The notes: generated from the sequence alone by a model not told the origin. A DNA stretch of 64,000 nt from Cornus controversa (GCA_026545225.1 CM048846.1:90103270-90167269); one strand, 5' to 3'. Shown: positions 1 to 12,949, counted from the first letter of the stretch. Made by a program: numbers and translations.

Positions 1-662
1 ACAGCTTCTCTCTTTAAGGTTCATTCAAGGTAGCAAAGAATGCTGATTCCGATAGGAATACTGCCAACCTCTGATGTAATATAGACATTACAATTTACAA
101 ATCAGCTGTTAAAACCGACTCATAAAATCAAGGATTGGCTTTGGATCTTTCAAATATTGGATTTATTACATCTTGTTTTAACATCTTGATTCAAGGGATA
201 GATTTGTAAATTGAAATCTATTTTCTGCATAAAAGACGAATGGAAGTCAGAGTATCGCAAAAAAAAAAAAAAGAAGAAATCCTAGTTTTCATCCCATTAT
301 ATTTCCTTTCAGATTCTTAGTTTTACTCATTTGAGGTTTATTGGTACATTTTGTCTGAAGATTTTTCTAGGGATAAAAATTCATAGAGTTATATAACACT
401 CTAAAGCTTTAAATTAACTATTGTAAATAAATTATATATATAAATAACATATACACAGGATAATAGTAATACAATATACAACTCACATACAGAAAATTAG
501 AACTAATAAAAGGAACTATAAATTTTTTAACAAGGTACCACCAATAACAGAATACTAACAGAAAATTATGTGACAATGTCACTTTGAAAATGTGCTTGGA
601 AATTTAATGTGTTTGATTGAAACAGGTTTGGAGAAACTACCAAGTGAGTAACAAAGTGTTAC
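1..662 (-). other. Part of intron 1 of the purple-acid-phosphatase-like gene
   Basis: This stretch lies downstream (minus strand) of the exon ending at 663, which is followed by a GT donor at 662-661. It is AT-rich, with a short A-run near 260 and many TA runs. I looked for the expected next coding block (residues of the type GEDTEWVTV) on the minus strand and did not see it, so the second exon presumably lies left of the window. Confidence 0.5.
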
Positions 663-875
663 CTTTGTGCCAAGAACGAGAGGATACGCTGTGATTGAAG
701 CTGAATCGCGAGGCGCGTAAACGGCCTTGTGGATTGCAATCTTGGACAGTGGTTGCTCGCCACCACCACCAGCAGCTCCATGTCTTTGAGCTGCATTGAC
801 AGTGACACACTCCACGTAGTACAGCAATAACAGCGAGATGAGCATGAATTTCAGGCAAGGCAAGTTTTTGGCCAT
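663..875 (-). CDS. Purple acid phosphatase family protein (PAP27/PAP1-like), first coding exon, partial
   Basis: The exon encodes 71 residues. Residues 1-28 form a signal peptide (Met-Ala-Lys, then a Leu/Ile-rich core), so the product should enter the secretory pathway. After it comes EQPLSKIAIHKAV and, at the end, SASITAYPLVLGTK. This block opens the N-terminal domain of the large plant purple acid phosphatases of the PAP1/24/27 group, several of which are called inactive. The exon ends in phase 0 at AAG followed by GTAACA, and family members continue with Gly-Glu here, so this is a real exon boundary. I chose the ATG at 875 rather than the in-frame ATG at 974, because the upstream 33 residues are polar and would precede a clean signal peptide. 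The catalytic metallophosphatase domain lies outside the window. The gene is divergent from RIO1, about 2.4-3 kb away. The family call rests only on the N-terminus. Confidence 0.6.
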
Positions 876-2664
876 CTCTGAAATTCTAACAATCTCTGTA
901 GCCAAACCCAATAATTTAACACAAACAACACTGTTTGACTTTGGACCATCGTGTGCTTTGCGTTTGCCGGCCACGGCCGTCTTTTCTCTCTCTAGTCTCT
1001 AGACTTCGGTTATAGCAAGACAAATCGTTGTCTTGGTTGTTGAAGCCGGGACACTTTGAGAATAATTAGTTGGCAGAAACATATGGGCAAGGACAGGCTT
1101 GAAGTTGAGCCCAATCTCAATTTTTTACATCTGGACTGATTTTGGTGCATGGGGCCGACAGTGATTCACGGGTGCACAAAGAACCCAATCGAAGCTCAAG
1201 TCTAAAGAATTGTGCGATTTCAAAATTAAGAAATTGTTAGAATTGATTTCGATTCCAATTTCATTAGAAATCAAATTCTGTGCCCCTTTAGTGATTTATG
1301 AACCTCAATCCTCTCATATTCTCATATGTCATTTCTATCATGTGCTAACGTAACTTTATATTAATTATTTTACATTAGTTACTCAAAATTTTAAATCACC
1401 TATCCAGCAATCACGTTAGATCAATATTATATCAACATTGTATAACTATTACCAAGTGATCCATTGTATTGCATTAGTGGCCGAACACATGAGAGACTCC
1501 TAATTCTTATGGGCTTGTTTGACATTTGTTTTTGTTTCAGAATTTTTGTTTACAATACCAAAAAGTTGGTCCAAAACACGTTTGGTACGGGCGCAAGTTG
1601 CTTCTACAGTATCAAAAAATATTAGGTTAAAAGATTCAAAATTGAAACAAACTTTGGTATTTTCACTTGTTTCGCAACTCTAGCGGATGAAACAGGTCCA
1701 AGATGCGACCCAATTTCACAACAAACTTTAAACATACTTGAAACAGATATATAACCAAAATGTTCCGAAATTAGGTCATTTTTTGCATTACATTTCTCGT
1801 CAAAACCCTAGTTTTCCTTCGAACGACGATGGAACGAAGCTTTATTCAAATTACCTTGTAAGAACCTTCACTTTCTACCGTAAGTCGTGCAAGAACCGGT
1901 ACTCACCTTCACTTATATTTTAATACGTCCATTTTCAGTCTTCTAGTCTCTGTAACCTAGTTTTTTCTTTGATTGGGACTGTTTTATTAATGGTTCAAAA
2001 ACACATATATTCTAGTTTTTTAAGTTCATAGTTTATGGTTTGCTTTGATCTTCTATTAAACTTATGCTTTTTTAGTTATTTTGTTGAAAATCATAACTTT
2101 TTTTTAGACCGAACTATTTTTTGTCCCCCATAAAAACCTAAATATATTATTGTTTGTAATGATTTGGGCTTATAATTAGTACGATTTTCTAAAATGACTA
2201 TTCAGTTCTTAGTCATTTGAATTAAGTGTTGTCAGGATTAGTCATCTAGTTTGAGACTATTATTTTTCCTTCATTGTATATATAAATTTTAGATTCACAT
2301 AACATAAATTTTAGATTCACATAATAGTTCTTAGTCAAAGATAAAAAAGGCTTCATGCTTTTCAAAAACTTGAATCCACTACTTTTCACTTGATGAGATA
2401 GAGTACAACTAAGCGTCTTGGCCTAATATATATTAATTTATAAATATTAGTAAAACATAGAGATCAACCACGTCCAAGAATGCAATTCATGAGGCCATTT
2501 ACATAATAACATGACATCCATGTTAAAGTTTATTTATTATATATATTAATTTACAAATACTCCATAAAAACATGGAGATCAACATCTATAATAACGTAAT
2601 AACAAGGCATCTTCAATATTTCTCTTTAGGATACTCAATTAAATTAGATTCTATAAATTACACA
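876..2664. other. Intergenic region left of the first TRIM
   Basis: The stretch holds the presumed 5' UTR and promoter of the phosphatase-like gene (pyrimidine-rich on the plus strand near 980-1010), then AT-rich DNA. The segment from about 1510 to 1740 (start GGCTTGTTTGAC) has the general look of a degraded MITE, but I could not find a matching right end. No open frame resembles a known protein. Confidence 0.3.
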
Positions 2665-3089
2665 CCTTTATTTCTTTTTAAGAGAGGTTTTCTTTGTCTC
2701 ACATTGTATTTGAATGAGAAAGAGAATGAGTATAAATGGACGAGTATGCAACACTTTAGTCTTTTAGAATCATTGGTTAACGTCTAATCCGTTACAGTTA
2801 GTATCAGAGCCAAACTCAATTTTTGATCCGGTGTCATGCCTAGCGCCTATTTGAGTGGAGTATGAGTTCGAGTTGTTACTAGATTCTCTCGTCGTTATGG
2901 GGACGGGTAGGCAGGGTGGGCCGATCGCAACAATGACATTGCAAGTTCGAATGGAAGAGAATGTTACACAGTTTTCTTGTCTCACATAAAATTCGAATGA
3001 GAAAGAGAATGGATATAAATGAGCGGATAGAAAATACTACCTAATAGCTTAAAAGTTTAAATTATTGGTATGTGCCCCCACCCATTACA
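2665..3089 (+). mobile_element. TRIM (terminal-repeat retrotransposon in miniature), short fossil
   Basis: Two diverged direct repeats of about 128 bp (roughly 2665-2796 and 2962-3089) both contain a GTCTCACAT box, then GAATGAGAAAGAGAATG and a TATAAAT box, and both end in TTACA. Immediately after the left repeat comes GTATCAGAGCC, a primer-binding site for initiator methionine tRNA. The short internal part ends in a purine-rich tract before the right repeat. This LTR-PBS-PPT-LTR layout with no coding capacity is the TRIM pattern. The repeats differ clearly from each other, so the insertion is old. It lies about 0.2 kb upstream of the RIO1 5' UTR. Confidence 0.65.
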
Positions 3090-3284
3090 CTCCACCAATC
3101 TTGTAAAATTACTCTTTAAACTAAAAATATAGTATATTATTTATATTACCATCAATTATTAATATAATTGCAAGACACCCTTTTCAAGGGACTTATTTAG
3201 CAAAAATTTTAATGAATAAAATTTAATCTGGACAATTTCACAAACATATTTGACAAGGGTTTTAAATTTTATTGAAAAATTAAA

Positions 3285-3524
3285 CCTCACTCTCGCTCCT
3301 CTTCTGCCTCCTACCAGCCGCCGCGACGAGCCGTGGAGTTGCAGCTACCGCCGAGTCCCTCTCTCTCTCACTTTCTCATCTCTTTCTCTCTCTCTTAACT
3401 TCCCTCTCCGACCATAAACCGTCATCTAGGAGCCGGACGGTCCGACAAACCACTCGCCGTTTATAGTTGTTGACTTCTCTTCCTTCATCACTTTCTCAAC
3501 TCGAATCCTAATCGTCAAAATCAG
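3285..3524 (+). promoter_or_regulatory. Inferred 5' UTR exon of RIO1 and its donor site
   Basis: A pyrimidine-rich, unusually GC-rich patch of CT repeats ends at AATCAG followed by GTAATG, a good splice donor at 3525. The next plausible acceptor is the AG at 3980-3981, two bases before the ATG at 3984, giving a UTR intron of 457 bp. The second RIO1 copy has an equivalent AG directly before GGATG at 60627. The transcription start is not defined. The left boundary given is only where the CT-rich tract begins. Confidence 0.45.
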
Positions 3525-3983
3525 GTAATGTCGCATAATATTTCATTTGATTTTCGGAGAGGTTTTAGTTTCTCTCGCGAAATATATACTATATATTTTT
3601 GCATTCTCAACCTCGTGTTTTTCTTTCTGTATGTTCTTATTCTTTCTTTTGTTATTCTCTGTGTAAGTCATTGAGGTTTTACGCTAATTTTTAGGGATTT
3701 GGAAGATTGTTTTTTTATTTAGTAAAAATTTCATGCTTTTGATTGGTACTTTTGTTCTTTTCCGTTTTCTCCCCCTAATTTTGAAAGGAATATAGCAAAA
3801 TTTTTCGTAATAAAGTTTCTTATGCTCTCCGTATCTTTATTTTGTTTTCCTGAAGAGAAATATATAAGCTTTAGAATATTTGTCAATTCACTTGAAATTG
3901 GTAAAATTTTCCATTGAAATAACGGAGAAATTAAATTTTGGGAAAAACATAACGGGAAGTTTGTTTTGTGGCAACAATTAGGG

Positions 3984-6900
3984 ATGTCAATCGCTGCAGA
4001 AAAACCTGAGGAAGGAGATCGACTAGTGGAGGAAGAAGAAGTAGAAGAAGAGGAAGAGCTTTCATGGTCGTCAGACTCTGAGATTGGAGACGCTTTGGAC
4101 TATTTGGATGCGAAGGACGACACTGATACTGTAGACAGAGCTTTTACTCTCCATGCAAGGCGTCCCAATGCTCATGGAGGGCTTCATTCTCGTCCTAATA
4201 CGTCTCCACTTCAACCTCTCTCGAACCGGCATCAGAAGTACTCCAGTCACATCAGAGCTTCTCCTTTAGAGGTATATTATATCTTCTTTTACTGCATTTG
4301 GTCTGCTCTCTGTTCGTTTTTGTTTGGTTGCTTTTGAAATTTATGGGTAAACGAAATGAAGCAATTTATTGAATCTTCGAGTTCTTATTATTTTTTACCT
4401 GATAACATAGAAACATCCATGCTGTTGGGCTTTGAGTATTTGGCCTTGCGGTGGGTTTTCATATTTTAGTAGCGGACCAGTGTTAGCCTATTTTGGTCTT
4501 GGTCTGTGTTCAATTTGACCCCTGTGACAACTAGCATATTGGGAAAGAAAATATTATTAGTATTTTTTTCTTCTCTTAGAATCCAAATGGTGGGTGATGA
4601 TATTGAATTTTCTTTTAACTTTATACCCAATTCTCTCTAAGAGTTCCTAGTTGAACTTTGGCTTTCAAGGTAGTTAATGCTTATTAAGTTAGTCGGGCAA
4701 TGTAAAATGTCGTCGAGAATGCATATTGGTGGCATTGGATTTTGATATTTAGTTGAATATGTTGTCCTTTCTATTATTATTATTCTGTGTGTTGAAAAAT
4801 GTATATGGAAGCGGACCAAGCTGTAACATTGGCTTTGTGAAATTTTAGTGAGACAGTGTGTATAGACTTGCTTTAAACCGTCTATCATAATGTCAAGTCT
4901 TTTATTTCCTCCTGTGGTCATTTTCTTTTTCTTTTTTTGATAATGTTGTACCCAGGATGATGGACACAAGTAGGAAATAGATTTGGGCGGTATCATTCAT
5001 TTTCAATTTAGTGTGTGCATGTGCTTCTGTGTTTTATTGCTTCTTACAAATTTGTTAATTGTGCAGGAATGGGAGGGGAGATTCGATGTTGGCATGTCAA
5101 ACTCTGTGACAACTGCAATTCGTGGAAGTGTTCGAGAAATGGCCATTGGTAAAACTAAAACAACTGAGAAGGCAGATCGTGCTACTGTTGAGCAGGTGAA
5201 ATGCAGTAAACATTATATCAAGTTTTTAAATTTCATTATATCCTGTTATCTCATTATGCACTTTCTTAAATATTATTACCATTGCATTTGATTTTTTTTT
5301 TTACTTTTTTTGTGTAATTATTAGTTTTATCTTGCTTACACCAAATTGTGTTTATCAGTTTTATCTTTTTTTTTTGTGACGAAAGTGATATTTTGTGATG
5401 CATCTATTATAATCTCTTTTATAAATGATTTATTTGTATTTTGGATGCATGATGAGTTACTCTTGATGTAATCCAGACTTCCAGGGAAAACTTTTGACTC
5501 TCCTTTTCCTGTAAAGATTCGGCATATAGTTAAACTTAGGGATCACATCCTCTGTGTGCACTTGCGTGGCTTTGCACCTACATGGGTTGCACACATCACA
5601 TGCCCTTTGTGTGAAGCACAGTTTATTGTTCATGCACATAATCTTAGGATCATCTAACTATTTGCTTTTGAAATCTCTATGAATCCTATGACATCACTGC
5701 ATGCCACATCCAAGGACCTCTTGATTTTGCATTTAAAAATCTTGTCTTGATTTTCAGGCAATTGATCCTAGAACTCGCATGGTTTTATTCAGAATGCTGA
5801 ATCGGGGTGTATTTCATGATATCAATGGCTGCATTTCAACTGGGAAAGAAGTATGTACCTTCAAGCTGTTATTTTTCTTGAATCACCATATTTAATGCAG
5901 GTTACTTGGACAGTGATTTAGAGAATTTTGCATTTATAGGTGACCTTTCCTTTGGTTTTCAATTTCTTTTTTTTTTCTTTTTTTCTTTTGAACAGGCAAA
6001 TGTTTATCATGCAACAAAGTCTGATGGTCAGGAACTGGCAATCAAAGTGTACAAAACTTCTGTACTTGTATTCAAGTATGTTTAAATTCTAAATACTCAC
6101 AATTTATTGCTGCAATACCAAGAACGAGGCATGGACTAGATTTAAGCATGCAATCTGTACTAATGCATCCATACCTTTTGCAAGTAAAATGCTGGTATTT
6201 CCAATAGCAAATTATTATCTTCCCCTTAAACATTTGACTGCTCACAATTAATTTGTTGTAATATTTAGAACAAGTTAATACCGATTAACTTGATTTCATT
6301 GGGAACCTTAGCCGGCCACATTAACTGCTTTAAGGTCGAGCTGGCCCTGCACTCACCTAGTCACAATATTCTGTACTAATGCATCCATACCTTTTGCAAG
6401 TAAAATGCTGGTATTTCCAATAGCAAATTATTATCTTCCCCTTAAACATTTGACTGCTCACAATTAATTTGTTGTAATATTTAGAACAAGTTAATACCGA
6501 TTAACTTGATTTCATTGGGAACCTTAGCCGGCCACATTAACTGCTTTAAGGTCGAGTTGGCCCTGCACTCACCTAGTCACAATATTCTGATTCTTACTTC
6601 TTCATATAACTAGGTTGCAAGCAATCAGAGTACAAAGACTAGAAATTGACCTTATATCAATGTATTTCCTGCCCATTCTACATCAGAGAACCCAACAATG
6701 TCAAATAATAGACCCCTGACAGGAGCTCTTTGAATGATATTTCACAATGCCACACATGACCTCCCACTCCCAGTGCTTTTATAAAGGGTTGTGCATAAAC
6801 TGACTGACAACTCCAATAGCAAAACAAATGTCAGGTTGTGACAGTTTTAAAATTTTCCACTATAGGGATCATCATATTATTGACCTTTATCTTTGTCAAA

Positions 6901-9900
6901 TTTTGCATTTGAATATGATGTGTCAACAGGCTTGGTCCTCATGGGGCCGATCTACCATAAGAGATTAGCAGCATGGTTCATTTGAGAAAGAGAAATTCTT
7001 CCTTAGACCTTGCTACCTCTATACCCCAGAAATTTCTCAGTTCGCCAAGAGATTAGTGGCATGGTTCATTTGAGTTGATATATAAGTTTTTCACATGTTG
7101 TGTTCCCATCCCTTTTAAGGCGGGCTCCTTTAAAAGGAAAGTAGATGCATACAGATCAATTACAATGGATGACAGTGCTAAATATCATTGTCATACAGTT
7201 CAATTGCACTGTTGTTTTCTCACTTATGCTTCTTAAATGCCGTATCCTTTTGTATTATTGTTGTTGTTCACAACTCTAGTTTGCACTTGAGTTCCATTTT
7301 TAAGGAAGTGCGTACCAATGCCTAATGCTATTTATCTTTTGTTGCAAACAACCTTCAGGGATAGAGATCGGTATGTACAAGGTGACTACCGTTTCAGATA
7401 TGGATACTGCAGGCACAATCCCAGGAAGATGGTTAAGACATGGGCTGAGAAAGAAATGAGGAATCTTATGAGGTAATAAAACTTATGTTCCTTTATAATT
7501 TCATATATATTGTAACTTTTGATGACAAGACAATTTTTATGGACTGTGACTGCGTGAAAAATTAGTCAGTTTAATTTTTGTTTTTTTTTGTTTTTGTGTA
7601 TTCTACATGAGTGGAATCTTAAAGAGAGTGTATAATTTCTACTTGTCTCAATAAGGAATCTTAAGCAGATGGAAATTAGATGCACTCTTTAAGACTCCTT
7701 ATTGTGAAAGCAATAAGGTCCTTATTTTGTAGGCTTTTGAACTGATTGGCCTGTGTGTGTGTATTAAAACTATTGAATTATTTCTGTACATTTTCCACTA
7801 TTAACCAAACCACAGACAAACTTACTATAAAACATTTCCTTTCCTTGGGCCTTTTCACTCTGCCTATATGTGAGGGGCTGTTCCCTTTTTTTTTTCATCA
7901 CTTGATGCTTGCTATTAACTAACTATTTTGTAGGCCTTTTGCCTTTATTAATGGAAATCAAGAGGTTTATAAGATGGCTGTGAAGGTTGATTTTTGTATT
8001 AGATTCTTTTAACATTTTCATTATGATAAATTCATGGAACTAATGTTAAAAGAATTCAGATTGTAGCAGCTACATGATGAATAATCTGACTGGTGGACTG
8101 TCATTTAAGTTCTGTCAGACACTTAGTTGGTGAAGTGAATATTTGAGACAACAAATTATAAGATTTAATCTATAATTTGTGAACATGGCAGGTCTAATGC
8201 TCTGGCATGGAATGTGTTACATATGGTAGGATCCCATGTGACACATGATTTCTTTTTCTTGGGCTTGGGCTCCATCTTGATTGCTTCTCCCAATAGTGGT
8301 ACTAGAGGGAGCTCTCTCTTTTCTTTTTCTTTTCTTTTCTTTTTTTTTTTTATAAAAAAACTAAATTAAAATGGAAATTAGTTATGTTTGTAGGGCTTTG
8401 GATCATTTAGGAGAAGAGAAATCATAGAGGTTTTAGTAGATATTTCCCAAATTATGAGATGGCTAATAAATAATGAGAAATGCCTATCTGTTTCGTACAA
8501 GTTTTGAAATATATTAGATAAGAGGGTTGCAATTTTTGAAACTTTATTTATATTGAAGAATATCAATTTTATGTTCTTGCAAAACAAAAATGTATATTTA
8601 TAAATATAGGTGTTTGTGATTTATGAAGATTTTGCTGTAATTTGATTAACAATATGTGGTGAACTGCAGGCTAAAGGCAGCAGGAATCAGGTGCCCAACT
8701 CCTCTTCTTTTGAAGCTTCACGTTTTGGTCATGGAGTTCATAGGTATTGTTGTTATACAGTTATTGCCATGTAGATTTATAGGCTTTAAGTTGCCATTCT
8801 GGAAAACATCTATGAGATATAGACCCTAATTATTCTATATAATGGTTGAGATCCAAAAGGAAGTTCTCAATCAAGTTGAGCATGCAACCGTGCCCATCTT
8901 TAGTCCATGATCACATCTTCAGGTTAATTTTAAAGCGGGATAGTTACAACTGGATGTTCATAATTTTAAGTGGTTGAAGTTTCTTATTGTTTTATGCAAA
9001 TACAGGCATGTCAGGTTGGGCGGCACCTCGACTTAAGGATGCTGCTTTATCTCTTGACAAGTTACGTGAAGGTTATGTGGAGGTGTGTCTAGAATGCTCT
9101 ATGTTTTAACCACTTGTGGTCCACTACGTAAATCCTTCTTCACATGAAGGTTTTGTTGAGGTGTCTTTTGATCTATGTGCTGTTGTAAATTATGGTGTGG
9201 ATCAGCTGTTCAGATCTTTCTTTGCAGGTCAATTCTATTTAGGGCTATATATATATTAAATCATAGGCCAGCATGTCTATTCTAATTGCTTCACCCCATG
9301 CCCTTTTGGCATTCCTTTTCTTTATGGTCTTATTTATTGGTTTAATCATATGTCTTTGGCCTGTTGCCAGTGCTTAATCTTCTTAGACTACTTGTCATTA
9401 AACTGTTGCTACCTCTAGTTTATAGATGGATTCATTTTACATTACATATATCCTCATGTTGCCACTCGGCTTAATGTTCACCAACTTTTTTTGCAACAAA
9501 GGATGGTCCTTCACATTTATTTAATTATGAAATCACATCTCCAGTTGTTGCAGTAAAATGCTTGTTCGCTTAATAACAATGGATGCACCTTGTTGTCATG
9601 CCGTTCAGACTTGGAAAATGGGCTTTTATGTTATTTAGTCCTGTTTTACTTCAATGATGGTCATTAACCCTTTGGTATCTCTGTCAGATGATTATGGCAA
9701 TGAGAACATTGTATCAGAAGTGCAAGCTTGTGCACGGAGACCTCAGTGAATATAACATACTTTATTTTGAGGTTAGCATTTATAGTTTTCCAGAATGACA
9801 ATTGCACTTCTTATTATAAATAAATCATAAATACTCCTATTTGGCAGGGGCACTTGTATATTATCGATGTTTCCCAATCAGTTGATCTTGACCATCCTCA

Positions 9901-11565
9901 TGCACTTGATTTCCTTCGTGAAGATTGTGTTCATGTTTCCGTAAGTTATTTCTGCGAGAGTCATGGATATAATGTTGAATTGAATAAGGAAAAAGTTTCA
10001 TGTAGTCAAATCTATGAGTTAATGTGAGCATGTGGGGATCATGCAGGATTTTTTCAGAAAACATGGTGTAGCTGTTATGACAATTCGAGAACTGTTTGAT
10101 TTTATAGTTGACTCTTCTATTGCTGATGAATCAATAGACAATTATTTGGAAGAGGTATGATACTCTTTCTATGCTGCCTGCCTAGTTTCCCAAAAGAACT
10201 TTACAGAGATCTTCATTGGAAGTTTGAAGTCTTATAACTTCTTTTTATCAATTCATTTCAGGTTCAGCAAAAAATTTTGGCCAGAGGGGACACGATTTCT
10301 CCGGAGGATGAAATTGCAGACTCTGTATTTGTACAGGTAGCCAATACATTAGTATTATCTGCTTGTCAAAAAAAATTATTTTCCAAAATTTTCGTAAATT
10401 ATATTTTGTTTTGAATATTTTAAAATTTTTTAGGACAAATTACACTTACCTCCCCTGAGATTTGTCAATATTTCACATACACTCTGCGTTTCATAACCCC
10501 ACTGACCTCCCCTAAGGTTGTGATATATGTAACGGCTTCCCCCTTACCTTAACGGCACCTGACCGGACCAACGGAATCTGCTGACATCAGCAGTACTAAA
10601 TGTTTAAAAGCCCGATTTTGCTCTTCCAGTCCCCTCATTGAACGAACTAAAAGTACATATTTACCCCCTCCTTTATGTACTCGAATGTACCAAAAGACCC
10701 ACACATAAGATCGAGCACTCTTATCTTGTTTCAGCCCTAATTTATGACACTCTTTCTTCCATGGTGCACCCAATTGCCTGCATGTGGGTTTTGAGGGTGT
10801 CGACTGGGAACATGGCCATGTGTGCGATGGAGCCGGCGATCATGAACTGCTAGAATTCAAGGCTGTTGTGGGACGGAGACTGGGTTAAGGTGGTAGTGGT
10901 GGCCATGGTGGTGTGAAAATGTGGAATAATGGTTAGGGTTTGAAGAATATGATCAACCGGATTGCCATGGGTGTTGGATGAGCATCTTGAATGTTTTCTA
11001 TGGTTGCGAACGATGTGCTTATTCCATTTGCAAATCATGTGCTGAATTGCCGTGAGAGATACGACACCCCTTTCACAGGGAACATCCCCTCACTCTTCTC
11101 GCTCAATCACCTGAGAACACATTAATTTACTAAAATGTGACATCAGTTGATATATATATATTTTTCTTAATCTTTTTCCAGGCATTCATTCCAAAGAGTC
11201 TAGATAATGTGAAGAATGCCGAGGCAGATATAGATCGGATTACCAGTGGCAAGGACACAGGAGATATATACTATCAGACGATTACAGGACTCAAACATGC
11301 TGGGCCTGCTGCGCATCCTAACCTGCATGATAGCGCATCAGAATCTGGAACAGATGAAGAAGATGATGAAGAGAACTCGAGTGACTCGGAAGGGCAGGGT
11401 TCCGGATCTGAGAGCGAGACAGAGACTCCAATTGATAAGAAAGCCGCTAGGAAAGAGAACAAAAAGAAAGTCAAAGAAGAGAAGAGGGAAGCTCGGAAGA
11501 CTAAAGTACCAAAGGCTGTGAAGAAGAAGAAGAAAAAGTTGGCCAAAGCCAAGAAGTACAGGTAG
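3984..11565 (+). CDS. RIO1 atypical serine/threonine protein kinase, complete 12-exon gene
   Basis: RIO1 is a kinase/ATPase of late 40S ribosome maturation (cytoplasmic 20S pre-rRNA processing). Coding exons: 3984-4271, 5067-5195, 5758-5850, 5996-6075, 7359-7472, 8670-8743, 9006-9082, 9688-9771, 9848-9940, 10047-10154, 10262-10336 and 11182-11565. All introns are GT-AG and phases agree. The product is 532 aa, close to other plant RIO1 proteins. An acidic N-terminus (about 10-30) precedes the conserved plant block [20 protein letters not shown]. The kinase core runs from about residue 140 to 400: nucleotide loop STGKEANVYHA (166-176), ATP lysine K187 (AIKVYK), catalytic loop [10 protein letters not shown] (D303, N308) and metal-binding IDVSQ (D320). 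The tail has a Ser/Asp/Glu tract and then a Lys-rich end ([23 protein letters not shown]), typical of RIO1. The start at 3984 is shared with the second copy. Exon 7 gives [10 protein letters not shown] where relatives usually have G-R/K-D-G; an alternative acceptor 9 nt downstream would remove MSG. Confidence 0.95.
6155..6586 (+). repeat. 216-bp tandem duplication inside RIO1 intron 4
   Basis: Two adjacent units (6155-6370 and 6371-6586) start at CTGTACTAATGCATCC and end at CACAATATT. By eye they differ at one base (GAGCTGG against GAGTTGG). The second RIO1 copy has only one, more diverged, version near 62250-62460. The duplication is therefore younger than the gene duplication. Confidence 0.9.
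10430..11115. repeat. Inserted repeat-like segment in RIO1 intron 11
   Basis: The last RIO1 intron (10337-11181) holds a more GC-balanced segment starting near ACAAATTACACTTACCTC. A very similar start (AAATTACACTAACCTC) occurs at about 12847, so this is probably the edge of a dispersed repeat. No terminal inverted repeat or target-site duplication could be fixed, so the family is left open. Short open frames on both strands here have no recognisable domains. Confidence 0.35.
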
Positions 11566-12840
11566 CCCAGCTCTCATCTTTTAGCTTGTGTGATGAGAAA
11601 CAATTTTGCAGAAATATATTATAATATAATATTCTAAGTTAAAAGTTATTATTATTTTTTCTTTTCGCTATCCGAGCAATTTCCTCCCTCCTCCCTTTTC
11701 TTCTTTGCCTGTTTTAAGTGATTTATCTTTGTTTGGCTATCTGTGATGACATTACAAGGGGAAATGACAATCTATAAGTTTGAATGGAAGTCTTACCTAA
11801 AAAATAACTTAGTGTGAGATGAGTTAGGTAAGGTTATTGCCACTATTAAAGAAGCAGGGTTCACCGGTCTTCCAGTGCCACACCACCACGGTTACCATCA
11901 CCACCCCTGTTTTTCTCTCTTCTCCACCACGCCACCTCCATCACCACCCTTTTTTTCTCTCTAGATTCTCACTTTTCTCCACCACCACCAAAAACCTCTC
12001 TCCTCTCCCAGTTCTCTCTCTTGATTTTCTCTCTTCTTTCCTCTACCCTCTCTCTATATATGTTATACACATATCTTTGAATTCATCAAACAAATCACAG
12101 TGATTATACATGGGTGAATTTAAAGAGCTGGCGATGCATGTAAGAAAAATGACATGGTATCAAGTAACATGTATGCAAATGAATTCCGATCCAGAGTATG
12201 CTCCTATCCACCAATTAAGTAAATAAATATGAAGAATGAAGTAATTTTTTTTTTTTTGAGTCCCCTTTTTCTGAGAAAGGAAAATAGTAACGAAAAAAAA
12301 GAATGAATAAAATAGAAAGAATTTCCTTGCAATAGAAAAAAAAGAAATATTTTTTTTATTCTTTCTTTCCTATATTTATTTTCTATATGCATATTTAGAG
12401 AGACAGACTTTTTGTCAGAAGTTCATAGTTTCAGGTACGGTAGGGCGCAAACACTTATATCATCGTTTGGAAAATATGAGATTTGTGGGATCAATTCACC
12501 TTCTCGCACTTCCTGTTAGTGTGGAGGTTGTGGCGGGGGAGGAGAATTATTAAATAAACACTCAATTAACTAAAAGTTGCAAATTACTCCCTAAAAAATG
12601 TTGAAATTCTGGTGTTAGTCAGGTGACACGTGAACTGATTGTTTATTGAGGTTATTTTTGTAATTTTGCTACACAAGGTTAATTGAGTTAACGGTCAAAT
12701 AACAACAATGATCGAAGTTAGGTCAATCAAACCTTAAAAGTAGTTGACCAAATTTTTTTCACTAGTTTAAGCTGTGAGTGTAAGAAAGACAAACTTTAGG
12801 AGATTTTGAAATAATTTACCTTATAAAATAAGTATATAAA
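11566..12840. other. RIO1 3' flank and AT-rich spacer
   Basis: The 3' UTR of RIO1 starts here. An AT-rich stretch with TATAATATAAT near 11610-11630 could serve as a poly(A) signal region. CT/CACCACC-rich low-complexity DNA (about 11870-12060) and poly-A/T tracts (12240-12360) follow. I see no gene. Confidence 0.4.
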
Positions 12841-12949
12841 TAAAAGAGTAAATTACACTAACCTCGCCTCTAGATAGCAAAAACTCACATGGCATCTCTC
12901 GATTTTTTTCATATATTGTTTAGCTCCCTCGTAGTCAATTGACATATCA

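Noticed and set aside
1510-1740. Possible Tourist-type MITE starting GGCTTGTTTGAC
   Set aside because: No matching right end or TAA pair was found.
11274-11577. Minus-strand and alternative-frame open frames over the last RIO1 exon
   Set aside because: They are shadows of the acidic and Lys-rich RIO1 tail, which is low in complexity and therefore open in other frames.
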